Shown here piece after piece: positions 11,924 to 24,496 of a stretch of DNA of 64,000 nucleotides. The stretch covers positions 179,778,151-179,842,150 of the forward strand of contig NC_081555.1 in the NCBI RefSeq assembly GCF_963082655.1. Direction: 5' to 3'. Made by a program: the position numbers and the translations under genes. This DNA is from Stomoxys calcitrans. Taxonomy: Eukaryota; Arthropoda; Insecta; Diptera; Muscidae. The stretch's first letter is position 1. Every line of letters begins with the position of its first letter. The notes under the pieces are model-generated. The model saw nothing but the letters and a program-made list of their open reading frames with translations. It ran no database searches and was not told the origin of the DNA.

Positions 11924-13190
11924 AAGAGCATGCGAAGTTCGGCCGGGCCGTATCACTTCCAACAACTGTGCTAAGTGTGGTTCAAATCGGTTCAAGTTTT
12001 GGTATAGCCGCCATATAAACCGATCTTGGGTCTTGACTTCTTGAGCCTCTAAAGGACGCAATTTTTGACCAATTTGACTGAAATTTAGCACGTTGTGTTT
12101 TGGTATCACTTCCAACAACCAACAAGTATGATTCAAATCGGCCCATGTTTTTATCTAGCTGCCATATAAACCGATCTTGGGTCTTGACTTCTTGAGCCTC
12201 TAGAGAGCGCAATTTTTGTCCAACTTGACTGAAATTTAGCACGTAGTGTTTTGGTATCACTTCCAACACCAGCTGCCATATAACCTGATCTTGGGTCTTG
12301 ATTTCTTGAGCCTCTAGAGGGCGCAATTTTTGTCCAATTTGACTAAAATTTAGCACGTAGTGTTTTGGTATCACTTCCAACAACTGCGCTAAGTAGGGTT
12401 CTAATCGGTCCATGTTTTTATCTAGCTGCCATATAAACCGATCTTGGGTCTTGACTTCTTGAGAGTCTAGAGGGCGCAATGTTTATCCGATTTGACTGAA
12501 ATTTAGCACGTGGTGCTTTGGTATCACTTCCAACTACTGCGCTAGGTATGGTTCAAATCGGTCCATGTTTTTATCTAGCTGCCATATAACCCGATCTTGG
12601 GTCTTGACTTCTTGAGCCTCTAGAGGGCGCAATTTTTGTCCAATTTGACTAAAATTTCGCACGTGGTGCTTTGGTATCACTTCCAACAACTGCGCTAAGC
12701 ATGGTTCTAATCGGTCCATGTTTTTATCTAGCTGCCATATAAACCGATCTTGGGTCTTGACTTCTTGAGCCTCTAGAGGGCGCAATTTTTGTCCAATTTG
12801 ACTGAAATTTAGCACGTGGTGCTTTGGTATCACTTCGCACGACGTGTTTTGTTATGATATCCAACAACTGTGCCAAGAATGGTTCAAATCGGTCTATAGC
12901 CCGATACAGCTCCCATATTAATCGATCTCTCTATTTTACTTCTTTAGCCCCCAAAGGGCGCAATTCTTATTCGAATTTGCTGACATTTTACACAGGTATC
13001 CAACATATAATTTAATTGTGGTCCAAACCGGACCCTATCTTGATGTCGCTCCAATAGCAGAGCAAATTTTTTTTTATCCTTTTTTGCCTCAGAAGAGATG
13101 CCGGGAAAAGAACTCGACAAATGCGACCCATGGTGGAGGGTATATAAGATTCGGCCCGGCCGAACTTAGCATGCTTTTACTTGTTTTTTT
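11924..13190 (+). mobile_element. Family-A repeat array with inverted 3' ends on both sides
   Basis: The right end is a typical family-A 3' terminus (TGGTGGAGGGTATATAAG, then the TTCGGCCCGGCCGAA palindrome, then CTTTTACTTG). The left end at 11924-11952 is the same terminus inverted (AAGTTCGGCCGGGCCG). Between them lie plus-oriented tandem units whose CCGATCTTGGG phrase begins at 12020, 12171, 12284, 12438, 12591 and 12744, spacings of 151, 113, 154, 153 and 153. One unit has lost about 40 bp. The 99-165-codon minus-strand frames are by-products of the 153-bp period. Confidence 0.8.
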
Positions 13191-13223
13191 TTTAAGTTCT
13201 TACAAAACCTAAGACTTAGTTGT

Positions 13224-13536
13224 GTGTGGCCATCGTAGCGCAGAGGTTAGCTTGTCTGCTTTTGACGCTGAACGCGTGGGTTCAAATCCTGGGGAGAACA
13301 TCAGAAACAATTTTACAGCGGTGGTTATCTCCTCCTAATGCTGGCGTCATTTGTAAAGTACTTTGCCATGTAAAACTTCTCCCTAAAGAGGTGAGGCTCT
13401 AGGGCACGCCGTTAGGACTCTGCTATAAAAAGGAGGCCCCTAATCATTGTGCTTAAACTTGAATCGGACAGCACTCATCGATATGTGAGAAGTTGGCCCC
13501 TGGTCCTTTATGGAATATTCATGGGCAAAATTTTGC
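13224..13536 (+). mobile_element. SINE copy 4 (near full length)
   Basis: The head GGCCATCGTAGCGCAGAGGTTAGC contains the A-box, GGTTCAAATCC at 13279-13289 is the B-box, and the body follows to ATGGGCAAAATTTTGC. It sits directly after the family-A 3' end. Confidence 0.8.
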
Positions 13537-15299
13537 AAAACTTAGATGCTAATAAAACCAACGTGCTCTTTGTGTTCTGGTTGCTTTAAAAAAAAATTGC
13601 ACAGACATATTTTATTTTTGTGATGCGTTCTGAGTTCAGTGCGAACACAAGGACTTCCTTGTTACAAACTATACCGTATATAAACTTTTTTTGTTATTGT
13701 TGGTAATGGTATTGTAGTGAAATTGTTATCTTTTCTTGTAAAAACTTATTTTCTTGTAAAAAGACATCAAAGAATAACAAATACAGCCACTCCCACGCAA
13801 TGTTTTACAAATCCTCGCCATAGTGTTTTGTTATAAAAATAACACACAAGTGCTACTCTGCCGGAATGTGTGGATGCACATTGCCCATTTAAAATGCACT
13901 GCTGAATGATTCAAAGTGCGTAGACCCCCTGGCTTCCTGTTGGTGTTTCTTTTCATTTCATTTCGATTTGATGCCACGCGTCACTTTCAGTTACTCATTC
14001 ATTTTATTGTTGTTGACAATGAAGATTTCCATTTAATTTTCTATTTTTATTAGAATTTTATGGTGTGATGTTTATTTCTGCTTTTCTTTTAGGAGGGATA
14101 GAAAATAGTATTCCCAACCATAACAACCTTAACTATCGTTAAACCCTTCAACTCGCTCACACGGGGGCTGAGATGCTGTCAATTTCCCAATTCGCTTGCT
14201 TTGAGAAACCTCACACGGTAAACATATGTTGCTGACAGTGTTGATGGTGTTGTTGTTGTTTCGGTTGTTCAATTTAATATCAACAATGAAAGGAACTGTT
14301 GATGTTTTTCTCTTGTTTTTTGTTGTTTTGGTATTCGCCTTTTACTCTTTGCTGGGGGTGTCAAGTACCCCCAACGCACAGGCATGGCACCATTTACAGA
14401 TATTAAATGCTTGGATGCTGCAGCGATTGCCGCTTAGGTGGATGGATGGATGGATGGATGGCGGGCTATATGTTTGGTTTGTTTATTATCCTTCTACAGC
14501 GGAAGTTTATAACATCATCATCACCATCGCAATCGACATCGTTAGTAGTCTTTTTTGTTGTTGTCAGCAACGGTGGCTGTGGCATTGGTAGCGCCATACG
14601 GCAAGCCATAACATTTCGACACAATGCCTTAAACGACAGGAATACAACCTCAACACATCAATGATGCCACAAACATTTTTGTATTGGTTTTCGGCTGTCG
14701 ATGTAATATGTTGTGAGTGTGTGTATGTGTGTGTGTATAGAGGTAGGTGTAGCTGTAATCACTAATCGCCATGTTTTGCTCTCATCAGAAACTGAACTAC
14801 CACAACAACAATGGGCAACATTGAACCTAAACAATTCACATTCAAGTTAACACATTTACTCAAGTGTATGGCAGTTCAATCAACTCTCAAGGTTTCCCAT
14901 TTAAATGAATTTCTTATTCAAAGGGCTCTTTACATTACCGCCTATCATCATTGCCAACAGCAGCAGCAGATAGCAAACTGTAAGGTAGGCTGGCATACAG
15001 ACATGTATCAGCATTAACTATTGCGCACGGGATTCAATTGAGCCGACGTACATACCATAGGCTCAAATGTTTCAGCATTTGCAGCATCCTTACAACAGTG
15101 ATGGTTGCTTCTGCGAGTCTTTTCCATTTTAATCATGAGCCAGGGATAATGTTAAGTTGTACAAAATGATTTGAGTGATGAAGAGTTTCTAAGGTCTTGG
15201 GATTTGGGATGCGCGGTAAGGACAACTATAATGGTAGTGAAAACAAATGATTCTACTGTTGCTGCATGGCTCAATTTTTAAACTCAACCCAATTCTCAA
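13537..15299. other. Unique intergenic sequence
   Basis: No gene was recognised. Simple repeats include (GATG)n at about 14440-14462 and (TG)n near 14715-14737. CAG- and CAA-rich patches are typical of fly noncoding DNA. Confidence 0.4.
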
Positions 15300-15735
15300 G
15301 AACAACAAGTATACAGGTGCTAAATTCGACCTGGCCGAATCTCATATCTTTACCCTCCACCATGGTTCGCATTTGACAAGTTGTTTGCCCGGTTTCTCTT
15401 TAAACTTAGAAACTAAACCAGGAAATAATTCCCATGGATTTTTTGAATACGAGTATTTATTTTGGATTTGGTTCCTACAGGTACTCAAGAATTCAAATCC
15501 AGAGATAGGTTTATATGAGTATTGAATCGATTCCAGCCATACTTGATTTAGATGTTGAAGGTCATAGCAGCAATTTATATGACAGCTATATCAGGTTATG
15601 CACCGTTTCAGACCATATTTGGTTCGAAGGTTCAACATCATAGGAGATGTTTCTGCGCAAAATTAAGGGGCTCTAGAGGCTCAAGAAGTACAATATAATC
15701 GGGAGATCGGCCTACATAGCAAATGCAGGTTGAGC
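15300..15735 (-). repeat. Family-A repeat, 3' half only
   Basis: It begins with a diverged palindromic terminus (AATTCGACCTGGCCGAAT) and TACCCTCCACCATGG, followed by minus-oriented tandem-unit remnants. The 5' terminus is missing and the copy is bounded on the right by the transposase relic. Confidence 0.75.
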
Positions 15736-15739
15736 CAGA

Positions 15740-16322
15740 AAATCTTACAAATTTGAAAGAAAATCCCGAGCGGTGATTTGAGCGGGCAAGGGGTCGCATC
15801 TTGAGCGGAAAGTCCCCAAGTTTCTTCTTCTCTACAGTCAGCTGCCATCATGCTCTGGTCTAGGGAGCAGCGGGCTTTCGCTGTCAAGAGCTTTTTTTCT
15901 AACGATCACTTACTTGTTGCTACGCGACGTGCCGAACGCGCAGTTACCCTGAATGCAGCTCGTTACAGGAACATGATCGAGGAATCTTTTCTTGCAAGCC
16001 CCGAAAAAATTAACTTTAGAAACCTGTGGTTTCAGCCAGATGGAGCGACAACATTTTCCAGACCGCCTCATCCCTCTTAGAGACGATATCCAATGGCCGG
16101 CACGCTCTCTGGATTTGAGTTCGTGCGATTTCTTTTTATGCGGTCATTTGAAATCCCTGATTTAAGTCGATCGACCTCGCACCATAACACACCTAAAAAC
16201 AACATTCGCGCCGCCATTGCCAACATGTCGATTGATATGCTGCAAAGAGTGGTCACGGATTTCACAAATCGACTTCATCCATGGTATTCGTCATTTTCAA
16301 GACTGCTTGAAAAAAAATGAAA
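15740..16322 (+). pseudogene. Internally deleted DUF4817/mariner-like transposase
   Basis: The frame starting at 15850 opens with the N-terminal helix-turn-helix signature (MLWSREQRAFAVKSFF, expected WTxEERxFAV in this insect transposase family). After about 32 residues it jumps directly to the C-terminal catalytic part (YRNMIEESF, NLWFQPDGAT). A frame change then gives FEFVRFLFMRSF and NNIRAAIANMSIDMLQRVV from 16093. The central catalytic region present in intact members is missing and the DYFLWG-type motif is degraded. Without the missing core it cannot encode an active enzyme. Confidence 0.7.
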
Positions 16323-16326
16323 TAAA

Positions 16327-17810
16327 ACAAGTAAAAAGGCGTTAAGTTCGGTCGGGCCGAACTTTGGATACCCACCACCTGGGGCATATTTGAAAATCAC
16401 CTTCATCAAAATCCGGTGAAAATTGCATACCTTATGTCCCATAGCAGTTATATCGAAATATATTCCTATTTCGACCAAATATTAATAAGCACAGTAGGTA
16501 TGTCCAAAAATAAACCGATCTGAACCATATACGACATGGATGTCGAAAAGCCTAACATAAGTAACTGTGTCAAATTTCAGTAAAATCGGATTATAAATGC
16601 GCCTTTTATGGGGCCAAGACATTAAATCGAGATATCGATCTACATGGCACCTATATCGAAATATTAACCGATCTGGTCCAAATTAAAGAGGATTGACGAA
16701 GGACCTAACACAACTCACTGTCCCAAATTTTGGCGAAATCGGACAATATGCGCCTTTTAAGGGCCCAAAACCTTAAATCGAGAGATCGGTCTATATGACA
16801 GCTATATTCAAATCTGGACCGATTTGGGCCAAATTCAAAAAAGACGTCAAAGAACCTCACTTTACTCACTGTCTTAAATTTCGGCGAAATGGGACAATAA
16901 ATGCGCCTTTTAAGGGCCCAAAACCTTAAATCGAGAGATCAGTCTATATGGCAGCTATATCCAAATCTGAACTGATCTGTGCCAAGTTACAGAAGTATGC
17001 CAAGGGGCTTAACTTAATTCAATGTCCCAAATTTCAGCGACATCAGACAATAAATGCACATTTTATGGGCCCAAAACCTAAAAACGAGAGATCGGTCTAC
17101 ATGGCAGCTATATCCACATCTGGACCGATCTGTGCCAAATTGCAGAAGTATGTCGAGGGGCTTAACTTAACTCAATGTCCCGAATTTCGGCGACATCGGA
17201 CAATAAATGCGCCTTTTATTGGCCCAAAACCCTAAATCGGAGGATCGGTCTATATGGCAACTATAACCAAATCTGAACCGATCTGGGCCAAATTAACGGA
17301 GGACGTCAAAGGGCCTAACACAACTCACCGTCCCAAATTTTAATAAAATCGGATAATAGATAAGGCTTTTATGGGCCTAAGACCCTAAATCGGAGAATCG
17401 GTCTATATGGCAGCTATAACCAAATCTGAACCGATCGGAGCCAAATTAACGAAGGATGTCGAAGGGCCTAACGCAACTCACGGTCCCAAATTTCAGCAAA
17501 ATCGGATAATAAATGTGGCTTTAATGAGCCTAAGACCCTAAGTCGACGGATCGGTCTATATGGGGGCTATATCAAGATATAGTCCAATATAGCCCATCTT
17601 CGATCTTAACCTGCTTATGGAGGAAAAAAGAATCTGTGCACAATTTCAGCTCAGTATCTCTATTTTTATAGAGTATAGCGTGATTTCAACAGCCAGACGG
17701 ACGGACATTTCAAGATCGTCTTTATAGGGTCGGAAATGGATATTTCGAGGTGTTGCAAACGGAATGACAAAATGAATATACCCCCATCTTTCGGTGGTGG
17801 GTATAAAAAT
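16327..17810 (-). mobile_element. Complete family-B DINE/Helentron-like element
   Basis: The left edge is the inverted 3' terminus: AAGTAAAAAGGCGTTAAG, the GTTCGGTCGGGCCGAAC palindrome, then GATACCCACCACC. The right edge is the inverted 5' terminus (ATCTTTCGGTGGTGGGTATA). Between them are about seven diverged tandem units of roughly 150 bp marked by GAGATCGGTCTATATGGCAG, with a GACGGACGG remnant near 17697. It encodes no protein; its open frames follow the repeat period. Confidence 0.85.
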
Positions 17811-17811
17811 T

Positions 17812-17905
17812 GAAGGCCCCTTATCATTGAACTTAAGCTTTAATCGGTCTGCACTCATTGATATGAGAGAAATATCCCCTGCTTCTTAGTGGAATGTTTA
17901 TGGAA
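17812..17905 (+). mobile_element. SINE copy 5 (3' fragment)
   Basis: A short SINE 3' body (GGCCCCTTATCATTGAACTT to GTGGAATGTTTATGG) lies between a family-B 5' end and a family-A fragment. Confidence 0.7.
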
Positions 17906-18545
17906 AATTTAGTATTTAGTATATCAAGCTATGAACCGATTCGGGCCTTACTTGTCCCATATCTTAGAGGTTATAGAGAAGTCAGTCGATTTATATGCAG
18001 CTATATCAAGTTTTAAATTGATTCCGATCTTACGTGGAATCTTAAGATCGGAATCAAAAAGTCTGCCAATTCGGATACGAGTTGCTCCCTTTAGGGCTCA
18101 AAAGGTACAATCGGGAGAAGAAGCAACCAAATCATGCTGTGTACTGATTCAGACCATACTTAAGACGGATGTTGCCACTGTGCAAAATTTCAGCCAATCC
18201 GGATACGAATTGCGCCCTCTAGGTTTTTAAGGAGTCAAATAAGGAGATCAGTTTATATCGGAGGTGTATCAAAACATCGACCATTTTGGCCCATTTACAA
18301 TCCCCAATGACCTAATTGATAAGAAATATCTATGCAAAATGTCAAGTGAATTGCCAATTTCGTATGGACACTATCGGAAGTTCCTCGGAGAGACGGACGG
18401 GCATGGCTAGATCAACAAAAAAATATCAAGACGATCAAGAATATCTACAATTAATAGGAAAGAATGGCAAAATTTTGAGATGTTACAACCAGAAGGGCTG
18501 GATTTTTTGCCTCCATCCTATGGTGAAAGGTATAAAGAGGTAAAG
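17906..18545 (-). repeat. Family-A repeat, 3'-truncated
   Basis: Minus-oriented units lead to a family-A 5' terminus on the right (CATCCTATGGTGAAAGGTATA), including an AGACGGACGGGCATGGC microsatellite remnant near 18392. The palindromic end is absent. Confidence 0.7.
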
Positions 18546-18719
18546 AAAGGTAAAATATGGGCATTAATGACTAAATAACAATGTGTGAAAATTTCAGAAA
18601 AATCAGTTCAGTTGATTTAAAAGTTAAATTTTGAAAGTCTACTTTAAGCTGTGATATAGGTCCCTCTCGAATCTATATAACGACCTCATAAAGTATAAAT
18701 ATTTTAGATCGTCGTTCTA

Positions 18720-19140
18720 GCCATGTCCCTCCATCAGTCGAAATCATGATAGCGGTCAAACGCGTGCTTGAATTTGTGCACAGATACTCCTTATTGATGT
18801 AGGGCGTTGGGAAATGCAAATGGATCATATCGGGTTCAAATTTGGATATAGCCCCCCTTATTGATGTAGGGCCTTGGAAATTGCATATGGATCATATCGG
18901 GTTCAGATTTAGATATAGCCCCCATAAAAACTGATCCCTCGATTTGATTTCTTGAGCCCCTAGGAGCCTCAATTATAATCCGATTTGGTTTGGTTGTGTT
19001 ACGACTTCCAACATTCATGCCAACTATGATTCAAATCAGTCTATAAACAGATATAGCGCTCAAAGAAATCGATCCCCAGTTTCGACCTCTTGAGCCCCTA
19101 GAAGACTACACTTCCACCTGATATAAGAGCCATATCCGAT
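18720..19140 (+). repeat. Diverged family-A-like fragment
   Basis: Plus-oriented: GCCATGTCCCTCCATCAGTC, then units with GATATAGCCCCC and TTGAGCCCCTAG. Within it a phrase around TTATTGATGTAGGGC is duplicated about 60 bp apart. No ends are visible. Confidence 0.6.
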
Positions 19141-20884
19141 ATCCGGCCCCCTCAGACCTACCCCATCTTTTGGTATATGTTTCGTATTCTACTGCAAAAT
19201 ACCTTTCATTTATTTCCCTTTCATATTGTCCCGATTGGTCCACTTTTCAATTTGGGTTGTGCTTTTTTGGTGAAGAGAGGAGGAAGGTCCCCCTTTATTT
19301 CTTTCAGACCTTTGTACACAATCTGTTTAAAGTTTTAAAGAAAATCGGTTCATCCATTTTCGAGTATATACGGAGCAAACAAATAGCTAGACAAACATTA
19401 ACACCTTGGATTTTTTATGAAAGCTCAACTACTTTAACTATCCTTTTTCTTTGAGTGTACGTAGAAAAAAACCAAATAAACAATTTGTTCTTGAACTCCA
19501 TACTAGATTTAGTCTGTCGTTGCCGTTCGATACCACACAATGGCATTGGCAAGCTAGAACACAAAAATTGGTACCCCAGCTGTGTGGCAAATAGGACATG
19601 GCAAGCAATGGGACGCCAGACTCAACCAACCAACCAACGTTTGTTGTATTGCACTGCCATCTGTCAGAGTTTGAAGCGAGCAAAGCCATAAATTAGAGAA
19701 TATTCATGTTGTATGCTTGTATGTAACACAAGTCTAGGTTCGTTGGGACGAATTGACAAACGTAAGCTTCTTTATATCCTCATAGCGTCATATATACAAC
19801 AGTTATTTTCACTTATAAGCACTCACTCGCACTCACACATGCAAGCGCGTGTGACCATACTGCGTATGTGGCAGTTTTCTCAGCGAGGGTGCTGCAGCAC
19901 ACATACATTAAGTAACACAGATAAATTTGTACGCGGTTCTTACTCACTCAAAAAATCACACACACACATTCACCCACTCAAGTGACTGTGTGAAGGTTTT
20001 GCTGTTACTTGTGTAGAGCGAAAGTTAAGAGGGGCTAAAGCAAAGAGGATGGCACATCAACGATGACTATGACGACGACGACGACTTTTCTAAGAAGATT
20101 TAGCGCAGCAAGTGTGGATTTTCTCAAAATTCTATTTAAGCTCTGCAAACAAAGTGTAAACAATTGTAAATGTAACAAACACACATCATCACCCACACAC
20201 ACATACAAGCTTACCCCTGGCACATCACCCATATCACATCTCAACTTTACACAGCCAGCACCTACCTAGTCATAGGAGAAATGTGAGTCAGTTGCCGCCG
20301 ACAGCCGAAAAGTGCAAACTTTGTGGCAGCCAAAGTAAAGTCGTTGTGCGGTGGTATTTGTTATAATAAATTATGGGCGTTATCTACACAAAAAAAACAC
20401 AAAACACAGACCAAATGCCCACAAACATATTCACATGTTTGTCTGCCAAAACCCTCACTTATAATATATTTCCTACTATAACTGTTATGTTTGTCTGAAA
20501 CTGCGTTTGTTTGTGGTGGTGATGGCTTCAAAAGTGGGATTTTTTTCTATTTCTCTTCGTTGTGTTACTGCATTCTGAGTCTCACACGTTTTTTTATGAT
20601 ACTGTTTGGTTGTAAGTTTTGTCGTTTTTTTTTGGAATTCGTGGCTGTTTGTTTTCTATTTTCGGGCCATAATTTTCGTTGTGTTGTAGATTTCCACATA
20701 CACTCAAACAAGCATATCGTCCTTTGTAAGGCAACTAAGCACAGTGGGATGATTTAACGACAATATGAAGAGATAATTTTAGGGCAACCAATGGCACGAT
20801 CATTTTCAACTTGAAATTCTTTATATTACATACCTCGTGTAAATACATTTATCACCTTTCGTCATAATACGATGAAGATTGTAT
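19141..20884. other. Intergenic, mostly unique
   Basis: No gene was supported. It contains CA-rich tracts near 19950-19970 and 20185-20205 and a CGACGACGACGAC patch near 20075. It may hold regulatory sequence, but no site can be named. Confidence 0.4.
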
Positions 20885-21712
20885 CATTTATATACCCATA
20901 GCAGCTATATATAAATATAGTCCGATCTCCGCCTTATTCAGGCAGGCCCTAACACAATTCACTGTACCAAATTCATAGATTAAAAATGCACCATTAAGAG
21001 TTTTAGAACGTCATTCGGGAGATCAGAATATGTATGTGTCAGCTATACCCAAACATAGACCAGTGTGAACCATACAGGGCACGGATATTGACGATCTTAA
21101 CTTGACCCACAGTGCCAAATTTCAGCGAAATCGGACAATAAATGCGCCTTTTATAGATCCAAGACTTTAAATGGGGAGATCGGTCTATGGCAGCTATATC
21201 TAGATATTGACCGATCTGGGTCATATCGAACACCTATAATGAGGAGCCTACCGCATCCCATTGTGTCAAATTTCAGCGAAATCGAATAATAAAAATGCTT
21301 TCCCAAGAACTTAAAATGGGAGATCGGTATATATGGCAGATATATCCAAATCTGAACCGATCTGGGCCGAATTGAAGAGGTATGTAGAGGAGCCCATCAC
21401 AACTCATTGTGCTAAATTTAAGCCACATCGGCTAATAAATTCATCTTTTATGGATCAAAAACCTAAAATCGAGAGTTCTGTATATATGGCAACTATACCC
21501 AAATCTGGACTGATCTGGGCCGTATTGAACTGCGATGTCGAAAGGCGTATCACAACTCGCTGTCCCAATTGTCAGAGAAATCGGACGATAAATCCGCCTA
21601 TTCTTGGCCCAAGACCATAAATTGAGAAATCGGTCTATATGTCAGTTATATCAAAATATAGACATATCTTAAACATACTCAGTACGAATGTCGAGGGACC
21701 TAACATAAAACT
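20885..21712 (-). mobile_element. Family-B element, both ends truncated
   Basis: About five minus-oriented tandem units (GAGATCGGTCTATATGG phrases). It ends abruptly at about 21712, where a plus-oriented family-B element begins. Confidence 0.75.
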
Positions 21713-23123
21713 TAAGACGATTTAACGATGTCCGCGTGTCCGACCGTCTGTCCGTCTGTCTGTTGTAATCACTCTACATCCTTCAAAAATTGAGTTATTG
21801 AGCTGAAATTGGGCACAGATACGTATTTTTGATGCACGCTAGTTAAGTTCCTGAACAGGCCAAATCGGACCATATTTGGATATAGCTGCTATATAGACCG
21901 ATTTTCCGATAAAGGGTCTAATGCCCATAAATGCTTTAATTTTTATCCGATTTCGCTGAAATTTGAAACAGTGAGTAGTTTTAGGCCTCCCGACATCTGA
22001 CCCGAATATGGTTCAGATCGGACTATATTTATATATAGCTGCCATATATACCGATCTGCCGATAAGAGGTCTGATGCCCATAAAAGCTTTATTTATTATC
22101 CAATTTCGCTAAAACGGAGGGTTATGTTAAGCCTCCTGACATCTGACCTAAATATGGATCAAATCGGACTATATGTAGGTATAGCTGCCATATAGACCGA
22201 TCTCCAGATAAAGGGTCTGAAGCCCATAAAAGCTTTATTTATTACCCGATTTCGCTGAAATTAGATACAGTGAGTAGTTTAAGGCTTCCCAACATCCGAC
22301 CCAAATATGATACATATCAGACTATATTTAGATATAGCTGTCATATAGACCGATTCTCCGATAAAAGGTCTGAAGCCCATTAAAGCTTTATTTATAACCC
22401 GATTTTGCTGAAATTTAAAACAGTGGGCCTTTTTAAGCCTCCCAACATCTGACCAAAATATGGTTCAGATCGGACTATATTTAGATATAGCTGCCATATA
22501 GACCGATCTTCCGATAAAGGGTCTGAAGGCCATAAAAGCTTTATTTATAACCCAATTTTGCTGAAATTTAAAACAGTGGGTTTTTTTAAGCCTCCCGACA
22601 TCTGACTTAAATATGGATTAGATCGGTCCATATTTAGATATAGCTGCTATATAGACCGATCTCCCGATAAAGGGTCTGAAGCCCATAAAAGCTTTATAAC
22701 CCAATTTCGCTGAAATTTAAACAGTGGGCTTTTTTAAGCCTCCCAACATCTGACCCAAATATGGTTCAGATCGGACTATATTTAGATATAGCTGCCATAT
22801 TGACCGATCTTCCGCTAAAGGGTCTGAAGGCGATAAAAGCTTTATTTTTATCCGATTTCGCAGAAATTTAAAGCAGTGTGTTTTTCTGAGCCTCACGATA
22901 TCTGACCTTAATATGGTTCAGTTCGGTTTACAATTGGATATGTCTGCCAAAAAGACCAATATTTTGTTCTACAAAATTGAATTGTGACAATGTCCGTGCC
23001 GAATTTGGGTGCTTAAGTTATCCAATTTTCATCGGATTGTAACGTAATGGGGTTTACATATCTACCCGAGGTGGTAGGTATCCAAAGTTCGTCCAGGCCG
23101 AACTTAATGTCTTTTTACTTGTT
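21713..23123 (+). mobile_element. Family-B element with a regular 150-bp array
   Basis: It starts inside the 5' block (AAGACGATTTAACGATGTCC), followed by a (GTCY)n tract (GTCCGACCGTCTGTCCGTCT). About seven tandem units follow, with the ACCGAT phrase recurring every 146-154 bp from about 21897 to 22803. It closes with a canonical 3' end (ACCCGAGGTGGTAGGTATCC, then a diverged GC palindrome TTCGTCCAGGCCGAA, then TTTTTACTTG). Confidence 0.85.
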
Positions 23124-24496
23124 TCAATTGGCTTTTTTTCAGAAAATAAATCACTTATAGAATCCGTTTTAAACCCCACTTGCCCAAAAAAAATTTCTTT
23201 CAAATTCATCCCACTGTGTCAAACGGCGCCACTTACACTGATAACCGTCTGGGCTGTAGAAGTTACTCCTTGACTGCTTTATGAGTTAAAGGTGCTGAAA
23301 GTAAATTGAATACTCCTGAAATACTCTTGTTAACGGACCTTGTTGCGAGTGCCATGTGCACGTGGATGTGGATGTGGACGTGGCCCAAACTTGCATTTCA
23401 CTAAAATAAGTTAAAGTGTGTGTGTGCCACAGTGTGTTGCTGGGAATATTTTGTGGTTTTACAAACTTTCTCTCATTGCATTTTTATTCAATTCTCTTCG
23501 TTAGGTTGTTTCTAAACGCCCAGCAGACAATAAACTAAAAATTTAACTCAAATTCATTCATAATCCCACCAGAAACTATATTCATTTTATTCTTACGGTC
23601 ATTCCGTTTCCATGAATAGCTCCCATGCAGAGTGAACATTTAACAAGGCTAGGACAGTGTCAAAGTGTGGGTGTTTGTGAAGTGACTGTGTTGGTGAAAT
23701 GACTTCATACATACCATAATACAATACAATGTTGTGGCCCAGAGCAAAGAGAGAACTTGTAACAGAGAAAGAAAGAGAGACACCACGGTCAATTGCATTA
23801 ATACGAAGGATAAACTATTGTTATAACATTGAATATTTATGGCACATTAGGGTGTGACGAAATTACATGGTGCCAGACAGATGATTAATGGCCCGCTCCC
23901 GAAAGGGTGACCCTGAAATAAAGAATAGACTAGTTATGTGTGAGAGAGAAAGAGAGCTCAGAAGACAAATTAACCTGTACTGCCTTTTGGGGGGAGCTTT
24001 CAGTGTGACTTGCATGAATTTAATTAGTACACTGGGAAAACATAGACAAAACTTTAATATTTCTTACAAAAATCAGTAAACAAGGAAGGTGGGAAACTGA
24101 AAGTAGTGTACTTCATTAATCAGCCAAAGGGGAGAGATACCATGAGAATGGAGATCACTAGAACGGGAGGTTTTTTGTTTGATTACAGAAAAAAAAATTG
24201 CCAGGCGGATCATACACAGAAATAAACACACCATTAGCAGACGTTTAGGCCATATGGTATTTTCTCCAGTCCTACCGTCTGCCGGCTAATAGTTTATAGC
24301 TTGCTTATCTGTTATCAATAAAAAATTTTCATTCTAGTGATATTCATTCCCATGGTCAATCGTCCCGTATCTCTGCCCTAACCGGCGAACATAATAAATA
24401 GGGAAACAATATTCGTTAATTTTTCCCTTTACAGATATGTAAAATATAAAATTTTTAATGAAAGTTATTTGAGGAGAAAATTTTTTTTGATATGCC
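23124..24496. other. Intergenic, nothing recognised
   Basis: Unique AT-rich sequence without a supported gene or repeat. Confidence 0.4.

Noticed and set aside
11982..12833. Long minus-strand frames of 99 and 165 codons
   Set aside because: They run through a 153-bp tandem array whose period is a multiple of three. The peptide repeats with the DNA unit and the frames are broken wherever a unit has an indel.
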